Shown here: one piece after another, positions 44,935 through 55,331 of the stretch | How the letters are laid out: each line of letters begins with the position of its first letter | Position numbering within the stretch: the first letter of the stretch is position 1 | NCBI GenBank assembly: GCA_937891765.1 | Contig: CALAGQ010000126.1 | Span: 46,566 to 110,565 of the forward strand | Reading direction: 5' to 3' | Length of the DNA: 64,000 bases | Origin: an uncultured Nitrospina sp. | Lineage (GTDB): Bacteria; Nitrospinota; Nitrospinia; Nitrospinales; VA-1 | Notes under the pieces: generated by a model | Told to the model about the DNA's origin: nothing | What the model saw: the letters and a program-made list of their open reading frames with translations, nothing else | Database searches by the model: none | Made by a program: the position numbers and the translations under genes

Positions 44935-46304
44935 AAAGTTTCCGTCTTCTTCCCAGGCTCTTCGCCATCTTTATAATATTCAATTTCACAGCTTGAGTAG
45001 ATAAAGTTCATGGTTTTCTGTCCCAATAACTTGGTCGTGGTCTGATTCATCGAATCCGGATTGGACATAATACGTTTTTGGATATCTTCCACCTTCTGTT
45101 TCGTCTGCTTGGCCAGCAGTTCATATTCCCCTTCCATGTCCTGTTGGGTCAAATGGATATTTTCAGCGGCTGCGACGGACTCCAGCATCATATAACCAGT
45201 AGTGTTGAAGATGGCTTTTTCTCTCCATTCTTTCATCGCCTTCTCAGGTTCAAACCCGGAGTCCTCCAACTTCATTCCCTGCTGGGCAATTTGAAACTTC
45301 ATGCCTTCTATCATAAATTTCAATTCCCGCTCTATCACCGATTCCGGCGGAGCCACCTCGGCATCTTTGACCAGCATGTTAAAAATATCCTCTTTGATCC
45401 TTAACTCTTCATGCTGTTCCTTGTGGCCTTGCAAGTCAATCTTGATGGCCCGGCGAAGCTCGGGGACGGTATCAAATCCTTCCCGCTGGGCAATTTCATC
45501 AGTCAATTCCGGCAGATGGAGCTTTCTTATTTTTTTAATTTTAACTTTAAAGATGGCTCGATCATCTTCCTGAATTTCATCAGGAGCCCCCGGAATGGGA
45601 AAACTGACCCGGCGCATTTTCTGGTTCCAGTCAGCAGGGAGAACAGCCGCAACTTCAAAATCCTCATCCTGAACATGCCCGATCAACTGATCCTCGAAAC
45701 CGGGAATCATTTTCTTTTCCCCCACACGCAGTTCATGATCCTTTGCGCTACCATTATCCAGCGGTGCCCCATCCAACGTGCCTTCAAAATCCACAGTCAG
45801 GATGTCACCATCTTCAACCGCATAACCTGCAGGCATTTCTTCCAAAGAACCTTGACGGCTGAGAACTTTTAACAGAGTTTCTTCAACTTCCTCATCCTTG
45901 ACAACCGCTTCCTTCTTTTTATATTTAAGCCCCTTATAATTCTTAACTTTTATATCCGGTTTGATATCGAGAATCACGGCAAACTTTAAAGGCTCATCTC
46001 GTTTCATATCCTGCATCCCCGCGTGATCAATTTCCGGCTGGCCTGTCGGTCTGAGTCCTGATTTATGCAGCGCCTCTTCATAATATTCCTGCATCAACGC
46101 CTGAAACATATCCGTTAAAGACTGCATCGGAACCTGTTTCTCAAGTATGTCCTGAGGAATCTTTCCCGGACGAAACCCCGGAATTTTGACCTGCTTGTTC
46201 AACACCTTATAGGCGTCCTTCACCCTCTTCGACACAACATCTTCCGGGATGGTGATATTGATCTTTCGTTTCAAGCCTTCCAGTTCTACAACATCAAATT
46301 CCAT
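44931..46304 (-). CDS. tig: Trigger factor
   Basis: 457 residues from the ATG at 46304 with GGAGG seven bases before it; an upstream in-frame extension encodes LVGPTPSG twice and is repeat-derived. Ribosome-binding N-domain with KIPGFRPGKIPQDILEKQVP, a FKBP-like PPIase domain (about 155-245), and a long helical C-domain. It chaperones nascent chains at the ribosome exit. The last 20 residues are acidic. Its ribosome site sits at the edge of repeat copy 5. Confidence 0.97.
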   Translation of the reverse strand: MEFDVVELEGLKRKINITIPEDVVSKRVKDAYKVLNKQVKIPGFRPGKIPQDILEKQVPMQSLTDMFQALMQEYYEEALHKSGLRPTGQPEIDHAGMQDMKRDEPLKFAVILDIKPDIKVKNYKGLKYKKKEAVVKDEEVEETLLKVLSRQGSLEEMPAGYAVEDGDILTVDFEGTLDGAPLDNGSAKDHELRVGEKKMIPGFEDQLIGHVQDEDFEVAAVLPADWNQKMRRVSFPIPGAPDEIQEDDRAIFKVKIKKIRKLHLPELTDEIAQREGFDTVPELRRAIKIDLQGHKEQHEELRIKEDIFNMLVKDAEVAPPESVIERELKFMIEGMKFQIAQQGMKLEDSGFEPEKAMKEWREKAIFNTTGYMMLESVAAAENIHLTQQDMEGEYELLAKQTKQKVEDIQKRIMSNPDSMNQTTTKLLGQKTMNFIYSSCEIEYYKDGEEPGKKTETL

Positions 46305-46314
46305 TTTCAAACCT

Positions 46315-46419
46315 CCACTCGGCGTGGGGCCAACGAGCCCACTAGGCGTGGGGCCAACAAGCAATCGCTTTTGCTGGCTAACAAAGAGTTATCTCGGTTG
46401 ATCACGCCATTGTTATATT
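46315..46419 (+). repeat. Dispersed palindromic repeat, copy 5 (reference copy)
   Basis: Two tandem units, CCAC-TCGGC-GTGG (46315-46327) and CCCAC-TAGGC-GTGGG (46338-46352). They are followed by a 20-base AT-richer spacer, then the conserved block GGCTAACAAAGAGTTATCTC at about 46375 and CGCCATTGTTATATT to 46419. The other four copies align to this order of parts. It lies immediately upstream of tig and downstream of ispG. Confidence 0.65.
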
Positions 46420-46450
46420 TTTTCTGTAAGAACAGACATTGCGTAACAAG

Positions 46451-47608
46451 TCATTCCCCCGTCGCCACCACAGCGTCGGGAAATTTTTCCAGGATCATTT
46501 GATTGACTTCTTTTTTTAACTGCCCCAGTATTTCATCATAGGAATAAGACCCCAGAGTTTCTGTCCCTTTTTTCAGGTTCACTCTTGTCGGCCCGCACCA
46601 CATTCCAAGATCTGCATCATCCGTTTCTCCCGGACCGTTCACCCGACACCCCATCACCGCGATGGTCAGCTTATACTTTTCAGCATACTCTGTCATCTTC
46701 CGCACATCCTGAGCCAGGTCGACAAACTTGTCATTCTCCACTCGCGAACAACTCGGGCAAGCGATGATGTTCAATCCCTCAAGAAAATTTTCGGGAACAG
46801 AACGAAAGCGACCTTCCGCGATATCTTTGAGGATTTCGCGTCCGACCTCGATTTCCTGTCCCTTTTCATCGTTGGGCAGAGTCAGGGAAACGCGAATCGT
46901 ATCGCCAATTCCGGCAGAGATCAACTGTTCAAGAGCAATGCGGGTTTTAATAATGCCTTCAGGAGGAAGTCCGGCCTCGGTCACTCCCAGATGCAGAGGA
47001 ACGTCCGGGCGTTCTGCAGAAAACCGGCGGTTGGCGTCTATGACTTTCTGAGATTCAGAGTCCTTGAGTGAAACACAATAGTTTTCAAAACCCATCTCAT
47101 CGAGCATCTGGCAATGATCCACTGCGGACCGAACCATAGACTCTACCGAGTCGTCTTTATAACGTTCCTTGTAGTCCGGGTCCACCGAACCACAGTTAAC
47201 ACCGATTCGAATAGCGCAATTATTTTCCTTTGCGGCGTTGACAATGAATTCTACTTTCTCGCGAATGGACTTTTCTTTATCCAGATGGAACAAGTGTCCT
47301 GGATTGTAACGAATCTTGTTCACGAAAGGCGCAACGATAGGTGCCAGCTTGTAGTTTTCCTGAAGGTCCACCGACCACACGCTGTCGGGAAATTTTTGTC
47401 GCAGGATTCTGAGGGCTTCCACATCTTTTTCGCTGTCTACAGCAATTCGAATGACGTCGGCATGCGCCGCTTCCAGAACCTCAATCTGTCTGGCCGTGGC
47501 TTCCAGATTCTGGGTTTGGGTCGCCGCCATGCTTTGCACCGCAATGGGAGCATCGCCACCAATTTCAATTTTGCCAATGCGTATTTTTCGTGTTTTTCTC
47601 GGTTTCAT
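46451..47608 (-). CDS. ispG: 4-hydroxy-3-methylbut-2-en-1-yl diphosphate synthase
   Basis: 385 residues from the ATG at 47608 (AGGA upstream). The N-terminal TIM-barrel begins [19 protein letters not shown]. The C-terminal 4Fe-4S ligands are in [10 protein letters not shown] and [11 protein letters not shown]. It performs the penultimate step of the MEP isoprenoid pathway. It is the compact two-domain bacterial form without the insert of plant-type enzymes. Confidence 0.96.
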   Translation of the reverse strand: MKPRKTRKIRIGKIEIGGDAPIAVQSMAATQTQNLEATARQIEVLEAAHADVIRIAVDSEKDVEALRILRQKFPDSVWSVDLQENYKLAPIVAPFVNKIRYNPGHLFHLDKEKSIREKVEFIVNAAKENNCAIRIGVNCGSVDPDYKERYKDDSVESMVRSAVDHCQMLDEMGFENYCVSLKDSESQKVIDANRRFSAERPDVPLHLGVTEAGLPPEGIIKTRIALEQLISAGIGDTIRVSLTLPNDEKGQEIEVGREILKDIAEGRFRSVPENFLEGLNIIACPSCSRVENDKFVDLAQDVRKMTEYAEKYKLTIAVMGCRVNGPGETDDADLGMWCGPTRVNLKKGTETLGSYSYDEILGQLKKEVNQMILEKFPDAVVATGE

Positions 47609-47693
47609 ATATTCTGTGTTCCTGTAGGGATTACCCAAAGATAAAGATTAACAAATAACGGGTTCCAGAACAAGGAAGCTCTTGTCTTGAAGG

Positions 47694-48707
47694 TTAGCTC
47701 ACCCCGGCATTTTCCTGATTATGAGTGCGATCCAACGGAAAAGGATTTTCCGTATTTTCAAAATCCGGCAAATTATGCATGATCGCTTCCATGGATTGAA
47801 GGTACAAATTCTCAAATCCCAGTTCCCTGGCCATTGCGATGGCGCTTTCATACTCCTCCTGGGTGATTTCCCGATCCAAGGGAGATGTGACTTTATGAAC
47901 CGGGCGATACTGGCTCATCAGGCTCAAAGGCACAGTCGGCGACAGTTCGAGGGCGATGAAACACAGGGTTTCCCAGGTTCCCGCAATATCCTCGGGCAAG
48001 AGCAAATGCCGAACCAACAATCCCTGCCGGGCCAGACCATCCTCTCCTATTTCCAGAGGCCCGACCTGCCGATACATTTCCAACACCGCCTGACGGGAAA
48101 ACTCCGGGTATTCGTGAATATGTGAAATCCCTTTGGCCGTGGCGGAATGGGCATATTTCAAATCCGGCAGGTAAATGTCCACCACCCCATCCAGAAGCTT
48201 TAAAGTCGGCAGAGCATCATAACCATTGGTGTTATAAATGATCGGGATTCCCAGCCCCATCTCCCGGGCGAGGGACAGGCTTTTTAAAAGTCCCGGCACA
48301 ACATGCGAGGGGGAAACCCAGCCGATGAAATGCGCCCCCTCTTCCTGCAAACGCAGCATTTGATGAGCGGCAGCCTGCCAGGATTCTTCCGCACTCATTG
48401 CCTCGGTCGCAGACCGCCAGAGCTGGGAAATTTGAAAGTTCTGGCAATAATCACAACGCATATTGCACGCAGTGACAAACAGGTTGCCCACCCCAGCCTT
48501 CCCGACCAGAGGTGGTTCTTCGCCAAAATGCCGGACGCTGGATGAGACTCTTAAAAGATCAGTTTGACCGCAAAATCCGGTCTGCCCCTGAGTCCGGTCC
48601 ACGCCGCAAGCGTGCGGGCACACCCGGCATTCCCGGTAGATGTCATAGGCTTGCTGGGCTCTCGACTCCAGTTCAGCCCGGCTTAATTTAAGATAACGTG
48701 CGGACAT
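47694..48707 (-). CDS. Radical SAM protein, PflX/AmrS-like
   Basis: 337 residues. An N-terminal Cys cluster (CRVCPHACGVDR...GFCG) is followed by a radical SAM motif CNMRCDYC (Cys81, 85, 88). The preceding EEPPLVGKAGVGNLFV is characteristic of the PflX-like/COG1313 group of pyruvate-formate-lyase-activase relatives. The target protein is unknown, and no glycyl-radical enzyme is in the window. The AmmeMemoRadiSam subgroup is the nearest alternative. Confidence 0.85.
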   Translation of the reverse strand: MSARYLKLSRAELESRAQQAYDIYRECRVCPHACGVDRTQGQTGFCGQTDLLRVSSSVRHFGEEPPLVGKAGVGNLFVTACNMRCDYCQNFQISQLWRSATEAMSAEESWQAAAHQMLRLQEEGAHFIGWVSPSHVVPGLLKSLSLAREMGLGIPIIYNTNGYDALPTLKLLDGVVDIYLPDLKYAHSATAKGISHIHEYPEFSRQAVLEMYRQVGPLEIGEDGLARQGLLVRHLLLPEDIAGTWETLCFIALELSPTVPLSLMSQYRPVHKVTSPLDREITQEEYESAIAMARELGFENLYLQSMEAIMHNLPDFENTENPFPLDRTHNQENAGVS

Positions 48708-48808
48708 TTTAGTTTGTTTGTATTTTCAAAGAGAACAAAGCAGTTGCCCCATCAAGTCTTAGGAATGTTAATATAGGAAAATTATAAAATAACTCTATTA
48801 TAAACATT

Positions 48809-50671
48809 ATGACAAAATTTCTTTCATCGTTCATCCTCATACTGGCACTGACTCAACAAGTCTGGGCAGCGCCCCAGCACGGGCTTTCATTATATGGCCC
48901 TCAGGACCTGAAATACAAACCCGGGCAGAACTATGTGTACGCCAACCCCAATGCCTCTAAAGGCGGCAATCTCGTGCTGTCCGATTTTGGCGCATTCACC
49001 AAACTGAATCCGGCCTCGCTCAAAGGCGTGACGGCACCCGGTATCGGGCAATTGGTCTTTCAGACTCCTATGGATAGTTCTGCTGATGATGACGAGGCTT
49101 TTTCGCAATACGGCAATCTGGTGGAAAAAGTCGAGCTGGCTAAAGACCGGCTCTCCATGACCTACACGATCTATAAGCAGGCGCGGTTTTCCGATGGGCA
49201 TCCGCTGACAGCCGATGACTTTGTTTTCTCGTTCAACCTGATCAAAGATCCCGAATACCACCCTATCTATAAAGAATATTTTAAGGACATCAAATCCATT
49301 GAAAAAATCGATGCCCATACCGTCCGCTACCACTTCGCTGTGTACAATCAAGAACTCCCCTTGATAACGGGCCAGATGCTTATTTTCCCAAAGCATGTTT
49401 ATGGCGTAAAGGGAAAATCCTTCGGCGCGAATTTCGATGAAATCGCCATCGCCAGCGGACCCTACACCGTCGAGAAATATGAATACGGTAAATACATAAC
49501 GTTCAAACGCAATCCGAATTGGTGGGGCAAGGATATCGGCATCAACAGGGGACGCTATAATTTTGATCACGTCACATACAAAATCTACCTCGACCCGGTA
49601 GCTCAGCGGGAAGCTTTCAAGGGAGGAGAATTTGATATGCAACTTATCAACAGTTCGCGCGACTGGGCCCTCGACTATAAAGGCGATTTTGTTAAAAAGG
49701 GGTATTACATACGTGGCGAGTTTCCCCACACCCGAGTTGCCGGCATGCAGGGATTCGCCATGAACATGAGGAATGAATTCTTCCAGTCCCGCAAGGTCCG
49801 GGCCGCCATCGCTATGGCCTTCGACTTTGAGTGGAGCAATCAAAATCTATTCTATGGACAATATACTCGCAACGAATGCTATTTCGACAACAATCCCGAA
49901 ATGAAAGCCGCAGGAATTGCCCAAGGTGATGTCAAAACACTTCTTGTCAAGCTGCGGGAAAAATATAAAAACCATGTTCCTAAAACCGCACTCACCAAAC
50001 CCGTGGGCGCACCGGGACAAGGCCAGTCGGCCGTCAAAAATATTCGTACCGCCAACGCTTTACTGGATTCCGCCGGATGGGAAATCGGTGCCGATGGCAT
50101 TCGCACTAAAGGCAAACAGCGGTTGCAGTTTGAACTTCTCCTAGCCGGACCAGGATTTCAGCGCATCGCCGAACCCTACAAAAATAATTTAAAAAAAATC
50201 GGCGTACATCTTGACATCAAGGTCGTGCAAGTCGCCGAATATGAAGAACGTCTGCGCAGTTTTAAATTTGGCATGATCGTTGCCAACTATCCCCAAAGCC
50301 GGTCACCGGGCAATGAGCAACGTTATATGTGGGGTAGCGAAGCGGCAGAAATGCCAGGAACCAGAAACTATATGGGCATTAAAAACCCTGCTCTCGATGA
50401 ATTGATCGACGGGATCATCAAAGCAAAAACCCGTAAAGAAATGATCATCTATATTCATGCCCTTGATCGGATTCTCACACATCAGTTTTATATGGTTCCT
50501 CATTGGTACATTTCCTATGATCGAGCCGTCTATTGGAACAAGTTCAGTCGACCCAAGATCAATCCTTCGCAAAGTAATATTGTCAACAATATGCTTGAAT
50601 GGTGGTGGTCGGATGAACAGAAGGCTGAAAAACTGAAAGATGCAAGAGCACAAGGAAAATCTCTCCAATAA
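48809..50671 (+). CDS. yejA: Peptide ABC transporter substrate-binding protein YejA-like
   Basis: 620 residues. Residues 1-20 form a signal peptide ending VWAAP. SBP_bac_5 fold with FSDGHPLTADDFVFSF and GPYTVEKYEYGKYITFKRN; the YejA-like start PQHGLSLYG.QDLKY is present. It binds peptides (YejABEF imports peptides such as microcin C in E. coli) in the periplasm and feeds YejB/YejE. First gene of a four-gene operon. Confidence 0.93.
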   Translation: MTKFLSSFILILALTQQVWAAPQHGLSLYGPQDLKYKPGQNYVYANPNASKGGNLVLSDFGAFTKLNPASLKGVTAPGIGQLVFQTPMDSSADDDEAFSQYGNLVEKVELAKDRLSMTYTIYKQARFSDGHPLTADDFVFSFNLIKDPEYHPIYKEYFKDIKSIEKIDAHTVRYHFAVYNQELPLITGQMLIFPKHVYGVKGKSFGANFDEIAIASGPYTVEKYEYGKYITFKRNPNWWGKDIGINRGRYNFDHVTYKIYLDPVAQREAFKGGEFDMQLINSSRDWALDYKGDFVKKGYYIRGEFPHTRVAGMQGFAMNMRNEFFQSRKVRAAIAMAFDFEWSNQNLFYGQYTRNECYFDNNPEMKAAGIAQGDVKTLLVKLREKYKNHVPKTALTKPVGAPGQGQSAVKNIRTANALLDSAGWEIGADGIRTKGKQRLQFELLLAGPGFQRIAEPYKNNLKKIGVHLDIKVVQVAEYEERLRSFKFGMIVANYPQSRSPGNEQRYMWGSEAAEMPGTRNYMGIKNPALDELIDGIIKAKTRKEMIIYIHALDRILTHQFYMVPHWYISYDRAVYWNKFSRPKINPSQSNIVNNMLEWWWSDEQKAEKLKDARAQGKSLQ

Positions 50672-50697
50672 AAACCATCCGTTCCCCCGAGTAGCTT

Positions 50698-51837
50698 ATG
50701 ACCGCTTACATCATACGCCGGCTTCTATTGATGCTCCCCACCCTTATCGGGATCGTCACCATCACTTTCATCGCCACGCAATTCGTTCCCGGCGGTCCGG
50801 TAGACCAAATGAAATCGCTGTTAAGAGGCCACGGTAGCACCCTGACCGAGGCAGGCGGTGGAGCCTTGACGGGGCCCGGAAAGAAGTTCGGCGAGATAGA
50901 CCCCAAGCATATGGAAGCATTAAAAAAAATCTACCATCTCGACCGGCCGCTCTGGGAACGGTATCTACGTACCTTTTTATGGTACACACCGAAAAATAAA
51001 GACGCGGCTTTCACAGAGAGTTTTTTCAACCATGACAACTGGGAAGGGTTTCTCGTCTTTAAATTTGGCGACTCGTTTTACCGCAACAAATCCGTCATTG
51101 AACTTATCAAGGAAAAGTTACCGGTGTCCGCATCGCTAGGTGTCACGAGTTTTTTCCTCACCTACACCATCTGCATTATTCTGGGCATCGCCAAAGCCGT
51201 CAAACACGGGACCCGTTTTGACACTGCAACCAGCCTGATCGTGCTCATCGGCTATAGTGTTCCGGGTTTTGTTTTGGCAATTTTCATCATTGTCCTGTTT
51301 GGGCCAGGGGATGGAGCCATCGCCCATCTGGTACCGATCGCCGGCCTGACCTCAGCAGGAACTCCCGGGTACGAGTCGTGGTCGGCATGGGATAAGTTGA
51401 CCGACTATCTTCATCATCTGGCTGCTCCTTTGTTGTGCTACGTGCTCGGCGGATTCGCCACGCTGACTTTGCTGACCAAAAATGCATTCCTTGAGGAAAT
51501 GCGCAAACAATATGTATTGACCGCCCGAGCCAAAGGCCTGCCGGAAAAACGCGTCTTGTTCAAACATGTGCTGAAAAATTCGCTCATTCCACTGGTAACC
51601 GGATTCCCCATCGCCTTTCTCGCCATGTTTTTCTCCGGTTCACTATTGCTGGAGCAAATTTTTACTTTGGATGGATTGGGACTACTTTCCTACCAAGCGG
51701 TGATCCAAAGGGATTACCCCATCGTTCTCGGTACACTGTTTATCTTCTCGCTCATGGCATTGATCGGACAATTATTGACCGACCTGTCTTACGTTTTGAT
51801 CGACAGAAGAATTTCTTTTGATGAATCCCAGAGCTGA
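50698..51837 (+). CDS. yejB: Peptide ABC transporter permease YejB
   Basis: 379 residues. N-terminal helix starting MTAYIIRRLLLMLPTLIGIV, a long periplasmic loop, and five further membrane helices. The EAA loop (RAKGLPEKRVLFKHVLKNSLIPLV) contacts the ATPase. The sequence carries the extended first periplasmic loop (FGEIDPKHMEALKKIYHLDRPL) characteristic of YejB rather than DppB. 26 bp after yejA. Confidence 0.94.
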   Translation: MTAYIIRRLLLMLPTLIGIVTITFIATQFVPGGPVDQMKSLLRGHGSTLTEAGGGALTGPGKKFGEIDPKHMEALKKIYHLDRPLWERYLRTFLWYTPKNKDAAFTESFFNHDNWEGFLVFKFGDSFYRNKSVIELIKEKLPVSASLGVTSFFLTYTICIILGIAKAVKHGTRFDTATSLIVLIGYSVPGFVLAIFIIVLFGPGDGAIAHLVPIAGLTSAGTPGYESWSAWDKLTDYLHHLAAPLLCYVLGGFATLTLLTKNAFLEEMRKQYVLTARAKGLPEKRVLFKHVLKNSLIPLVTGFPIAFLAMFFSGSLLLEQIFTLDGLGLLSYQAVIQRDYPIVLGTLFIFSLMALIGQLLTDLSYVLIDRRISFDESQS

Positions 51838-51839
51838 AT

Positions 51840-53078
51840 ATGCTGAAGCTAAATAAAGAACTAAAAGTTAAACTGAGCGTTTTCAAAAACGATAAACGCG
51901 CCTATGTCAGCTTTTTGGTTCTGGCTTTTCTTTTCATAGCAACCCTACCCGCAGAACTGATCTGCAATGTGCGTCCGCTGGTGATCGTTGTGAAAAACAA
52001 ACCTTTTTTTCCCATCTTCTTCACCTACAGCGAAAAAGATTTTGGCGGTGTCCTGCCGAGTGAACCGGATTACAAGTCCGCCCGCTTTCTAAGAATTTTA
52101 AGCGGGGTGTCTTCAGCACTTTCTACACCGGCAAAAGGAAATAACTCTTTCGGCTTGGACATGGATGATTTCGAAGAGGAAGACCCGGCTTTCAGCATCG
52201 GGCTGGATGATTTTGAAGACAGCAACATTGATGTCCAGGCCCCTGCTACCGAAATCGCACTCTCTCCCCGCGACCACTGGGCACTCTGGCCACCGGTGCG
52301 TTACGACTATGTCTATATCCCCACCGAATCAAAAACTGGCAATGTTGTGCTGGCCGCACCCTACCGCACCCGTAATGGCGACAAGGTTATTGAGAGCTCC
52401 TGGGAAGACGGGCATTACCTCGGCACCGATGACCGGGGCCGGGATGTGCTGGCGCGTTTGTTGTATGGCTTCCGTATTTCTATGATCTTTGGAGCGTCGC
52501 TGGCGATCACCGGCACTTTGATCGGGTGCCTGATTGGAGGGACTCAAGGATTTTTTGGCGGCTGGGTGGACCTGGTCGGCCAGCGGATAACAGAAATCTG
52601 GGGGTCGATTCCGCGTCTATATATTTTAATAATTTTGAGTTCCTTTCTGGTACCCTCGGCGTTATTACTATTTCTAATTTTGAATCTCACCGCCTGGATG
52701 GGAATTGCCGCCTATATTCGCGCGGAATTCCTAAAAGTCCGCAACTTTGAATTCGTCAAAGCGGCCAAGGCGTTGGGAGTTTCCAATTTCACCATCATGC
52801 GCCGACATATACTGCCCAACGCCTTAACCCCGGTGGTCACATTTTTCCCCTTTGAAGTCACCGCAGGAATTCTCGCGCTGGTAAGCCTGGACTACCTGAA
52901 TCTTGGAGTACCCAGTCCCGCGCCCAGTATGGGTGAGTTGCTGGCACAGGGGAAAAACAACCTTCAGGCGTTGTGGATACTGTTGCCCACCTTCACCTCA
53001 CTCACGTTGACGATCACTCTATTAACTTTTGTGGGTGAAGGCATTCGCAATGCCTTTGACCCAAGAAAGACCCTTTAA
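51840..53078 (+). CDS. yejE: Peptide ABC transporter permease YejE
   Basis: 412 residues. First helix at about residues 22-45, periplasmic part with WPPVRYDYVYI, the LGTDDRGRDVLARLLYGFR motif, then five helices and an EAA loop (AKALGVSNFTIMRRHILPNALTPVV). Between the first helix and WPPVRY there is an unusual acidic insert (about residues 90-145) with two imperfect copies of a GLDxDDFE unit, absent in typical YejE. Starts 2 bp after yejB. Confidence 0.93.
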   Translation: MLKLNKELKVKLSVFKNDKRAYVSFLVLAFLFIATLPAELICNVRPLVIVVKNKPFFPIFFTYSEKDFGGVLPSEPDYKSARFLRILSGVSSALSTPAKGNNSFGLDMDDFEEEDPAFSIGLDDFEDSNIDVQAPATEIALSPRDHWALWPPVRYDYVYIPTESKTGNVVLAAPYRTRNGDKVIESSWEDGHYLGTDDRGRDVLARLLYGFRISMIFGASLAITGTLIGCLIGGTQGFFGGWVDLVGQRITEIWGSIPRLYILIILSSFLVPSALLLFLILNLTAWMGIAAYIRAEFLKVRNFEFVKAAKALGVSNFTIMRRHILPNALTPVVTFFPFEVTAGILALVSLDYLNLGVPSPAPSMGELLAQGKNNLQALWILLPTFTSLTLTITLLTFVGEGIRNAFDPRKTL

Positions 53079-53091
53079 GGGAAATTAAAAA

Positions 53092-55122
53092 ATGTTGTTG
53101 TCGGTAAAAAATCTCGCCACCCATTTCCATGCCGGGCCCGGAAGAATTGCCCGGGCGGTGGATGGCATCTCTTTTGATCTTGAACAGGGGAAAACTCTGG
53201 CTCTGGTGGGGGAGTCCGGTTGCGGCAAAACCCAGACGGCGTTTTCAATCATCCGACTGATCGCCGAGAACGGTTATCATCCGACGGGGGAAATCCACTT
53301 TCAAGGGCAGAACCTGTTCGAGCTCGACCCTGAAGAAATGCGCAGTCTGCGGGGGAATAACATTGCCATGATTTTTCAGGAGCCGATGACCTCTCTCAAT
53401 CCCCTGTTCCGCATCGGTGACCAGTTGGAAGAACCTTTAAGGCAACATTTAAAAATTGCAAAAGGCGATTCCCGAAAACGGGCTGTGGAACTGCTTGACC
53501 GGGTGGGAATTCCCGATCCTCATAAACGCATTGATGATTTTCCGCACCAGCTTTCAGGAGGCATGAAGCAGAGAGTCATGATCGCCATGGCCCTGGCTTG
53601 TGAGCCGAAACTGCTCATCGCCGATGAACCCACCACCGCTCTCGATGTCACCATTCAAGCGCAGGTGTTGAGCCTGATGAGTGATTTGCAGAAGCAAACC
53701 GGCATGGCGATTCTACTTATCACTCACGACATGGGCATCGTCAATCAGATGGCCGATGATTTGTGCATCATGTACGGTGGCCGGATGGCAGAGTATGGCA
53801 GCCGCGAGCAAATATTTAACAATATGGCTCACCCTTACACGCAAAGGCTTTTCAGTTCCATTCCCAAACTTGAGAAAAGCGAGACCTTGCTGGATACCAT
53901 CCCCGGTCTGGTTCCTTCCGCCACCGAGTATGGAGAAGGCTGCCGATTTGCTGATCGCTGTTCTGAAGTCATGGACATTTGCCATGAACGGGAAAGCAAG
54001 GCGCATCACATAAGCAGCACCCATCAAGCAGTTTGCCACTTAATGGACAAGGATGCGGGCAGCGCCCGCAAGCAAATCAAAACAGCTGAGCCTATCCCCG
54101 TGCGCAAACTTGGGAACACAACACTTGTCCGGATACGAAATTTAAAAACCCATTTTCCTGTCCGCAAGGGAGTGTTTCTGCGCATCGCCGACCATATCCG
54201 GGCGGTGGACGATGTCAATCTGGATATCCCCAAAGGCACAACCGTCGCTCTGGTGGGGGAGTCCGGTTGCGGGAAAACGACTCTGGGAGAATCCATTCTG
54301 CAATTGGTTCCCGATGCAAAGGGCGAAGTATTTTTCGACGATCAAAACATCATGGACCTGAAGGGCGAAACTTTAAAACAATTTCGCAAACATATGCAGA
54401 TCGTGTTCCAAGATCCTTTCGGTTCTTTGCAACCCAGAATGACAATCGAAAAGATTGTCGGCGAAGGATTAGAAATTCACCAGCCCATGCTTTCAGTGGA
54501 TGAACGAACTCAAAAAATTGCCCGGGCTTTAAAGGAAGTAGGACTGAGTCCATCCATTCTTGAACGTTACCCGCATGAGTTTTCTGGCGGTCAGCGGCAA
54601 CGCATCGCCATCGCCCGCGCTTTAATTCTGGAACCGGAGTTTCTGGTGCTGGATGAACCCACCAGCGCTTTGGATGTATCGGTGCAAGCTCAGGTTCTCA
54701 ACCTGCTAAAAGAACTACAGTCACGACATACACTTACCTACCTATTCATCAGCCATAATTTAAGCGTAGTGCGCTATATGGCGGACACGGTAGCTATCAT
54801 GTATCTGGGAAGAGTTGTGGAGCAGGCGCCGGTTGAGGAACTCTTCAAGAACCCTCGTCACCCCTATACAAGATCGCTGCTAGAGTCGGTGCCGGCGTTA
54901 GAAACCCGCAAACCTTTTAAGCCACTGGTAGGAGATGTGCCCTCCCCTCTTAATCCTCCAACGGGTTGCCATTTTCACCCTCGTTGCCCTATTTATCTGA
55001 ATGAGGAGCAAGGCTCAGAGTTATCAAAAAAATGTGTCGGCCAATACCCTGAAAAAGCGGGAGAAAAGAATTCGTTCGTTTCCTGTCACCATGCCTCCTC
55101 CCTTCCCAGAACCAAAGAATAA
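53092..55122 (+). CDS. yejF: Peptide ABC transporter ATPase YejF (two ATPase domains)
   Basis: 676 residues with two complete ABC cassettes. The first has [28 protein letters not shown] and [13 protein letters not shown]; the second, [28 protein letters not shown] and [12 protein letters not shown]. Each ends with an oligopeptide-type C-terminal Cys-rich domain ([23 protein letters not shown]). It powers peptide import through YejBE. Last gene of the operon. Confidence 0.95.
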   Translation: MLLSVKNLATHFHAGPGRIARAVDGISFDLEQGKTLALVGESGCGKTQTAFSIIRLIAENGYHPTGEIHFQGQNLFELDPEEMRSLRGNNIAMIFQEPMTSLNPLFRIGDQLEEPLRQHLKIAKGDSRKRAVELLDRVGIPDPHKRIDDFPHQLSGGMKQRVMIAMALACEPKLLIADEPTTALDVTIQAQVLSLMSDLQKQTGMAILLITHDMGIVNQMADDLCIMYGGRMAEYGSREQIFNNMAHPYTQRLFSSIPKLEKSETLLDTIPGLVPSATEYGEGCRFADRCSEVMDICHERESKAHHISSTHQAVCHLMDKDAGSARKQIKTAEPIPVRKLGNTTLVRIRNLKTHFPVRKGVFLRIADHIRAVDDVNLDIPKGTTVALVGESGCGKTTLGESILQLVPDAKGEVFFDDQNIMDLKGETLKQFRKHMQIVFQDPFGSLQPRMTIEKIVGEGLEIHQPMLSVDERTQKIARALKEVGLSPSILERYPHEFSGGQRQRIAIARALILEPEFLVLDEPTSALDVSVQAQVLNLLKELQSRHTLTYLFISHNLSVVRYMADTVAIMYLGRVVEQAPVEELFKNPRHPYTRSLLESVPALETRKPFKPLVGDVPSPLNPPTGCHFHPRCPIYLNEEQGSELSKKCVGQYPEKAGEKNSFVSCHHASSLPRTKE

Positions 55123-55331
55123 AAACTTATAATAATTATTCCTACAACTCGTTGATAAAACAGCGAATCAAACTCCTTATACATTTCTGTTTTTAAACCA
55201 CACAAAAAAGCCTCTGCAATCAAATTGAATCTTTTGGTCTTACACGTTCCTGCTTTACAGTGAAAACGGGCCGGGCTATAGTTTTCTTCCATTCTGCGAG
55301 CCGGTCCGCGCCAACGTTCGAGGCAAGCTTC

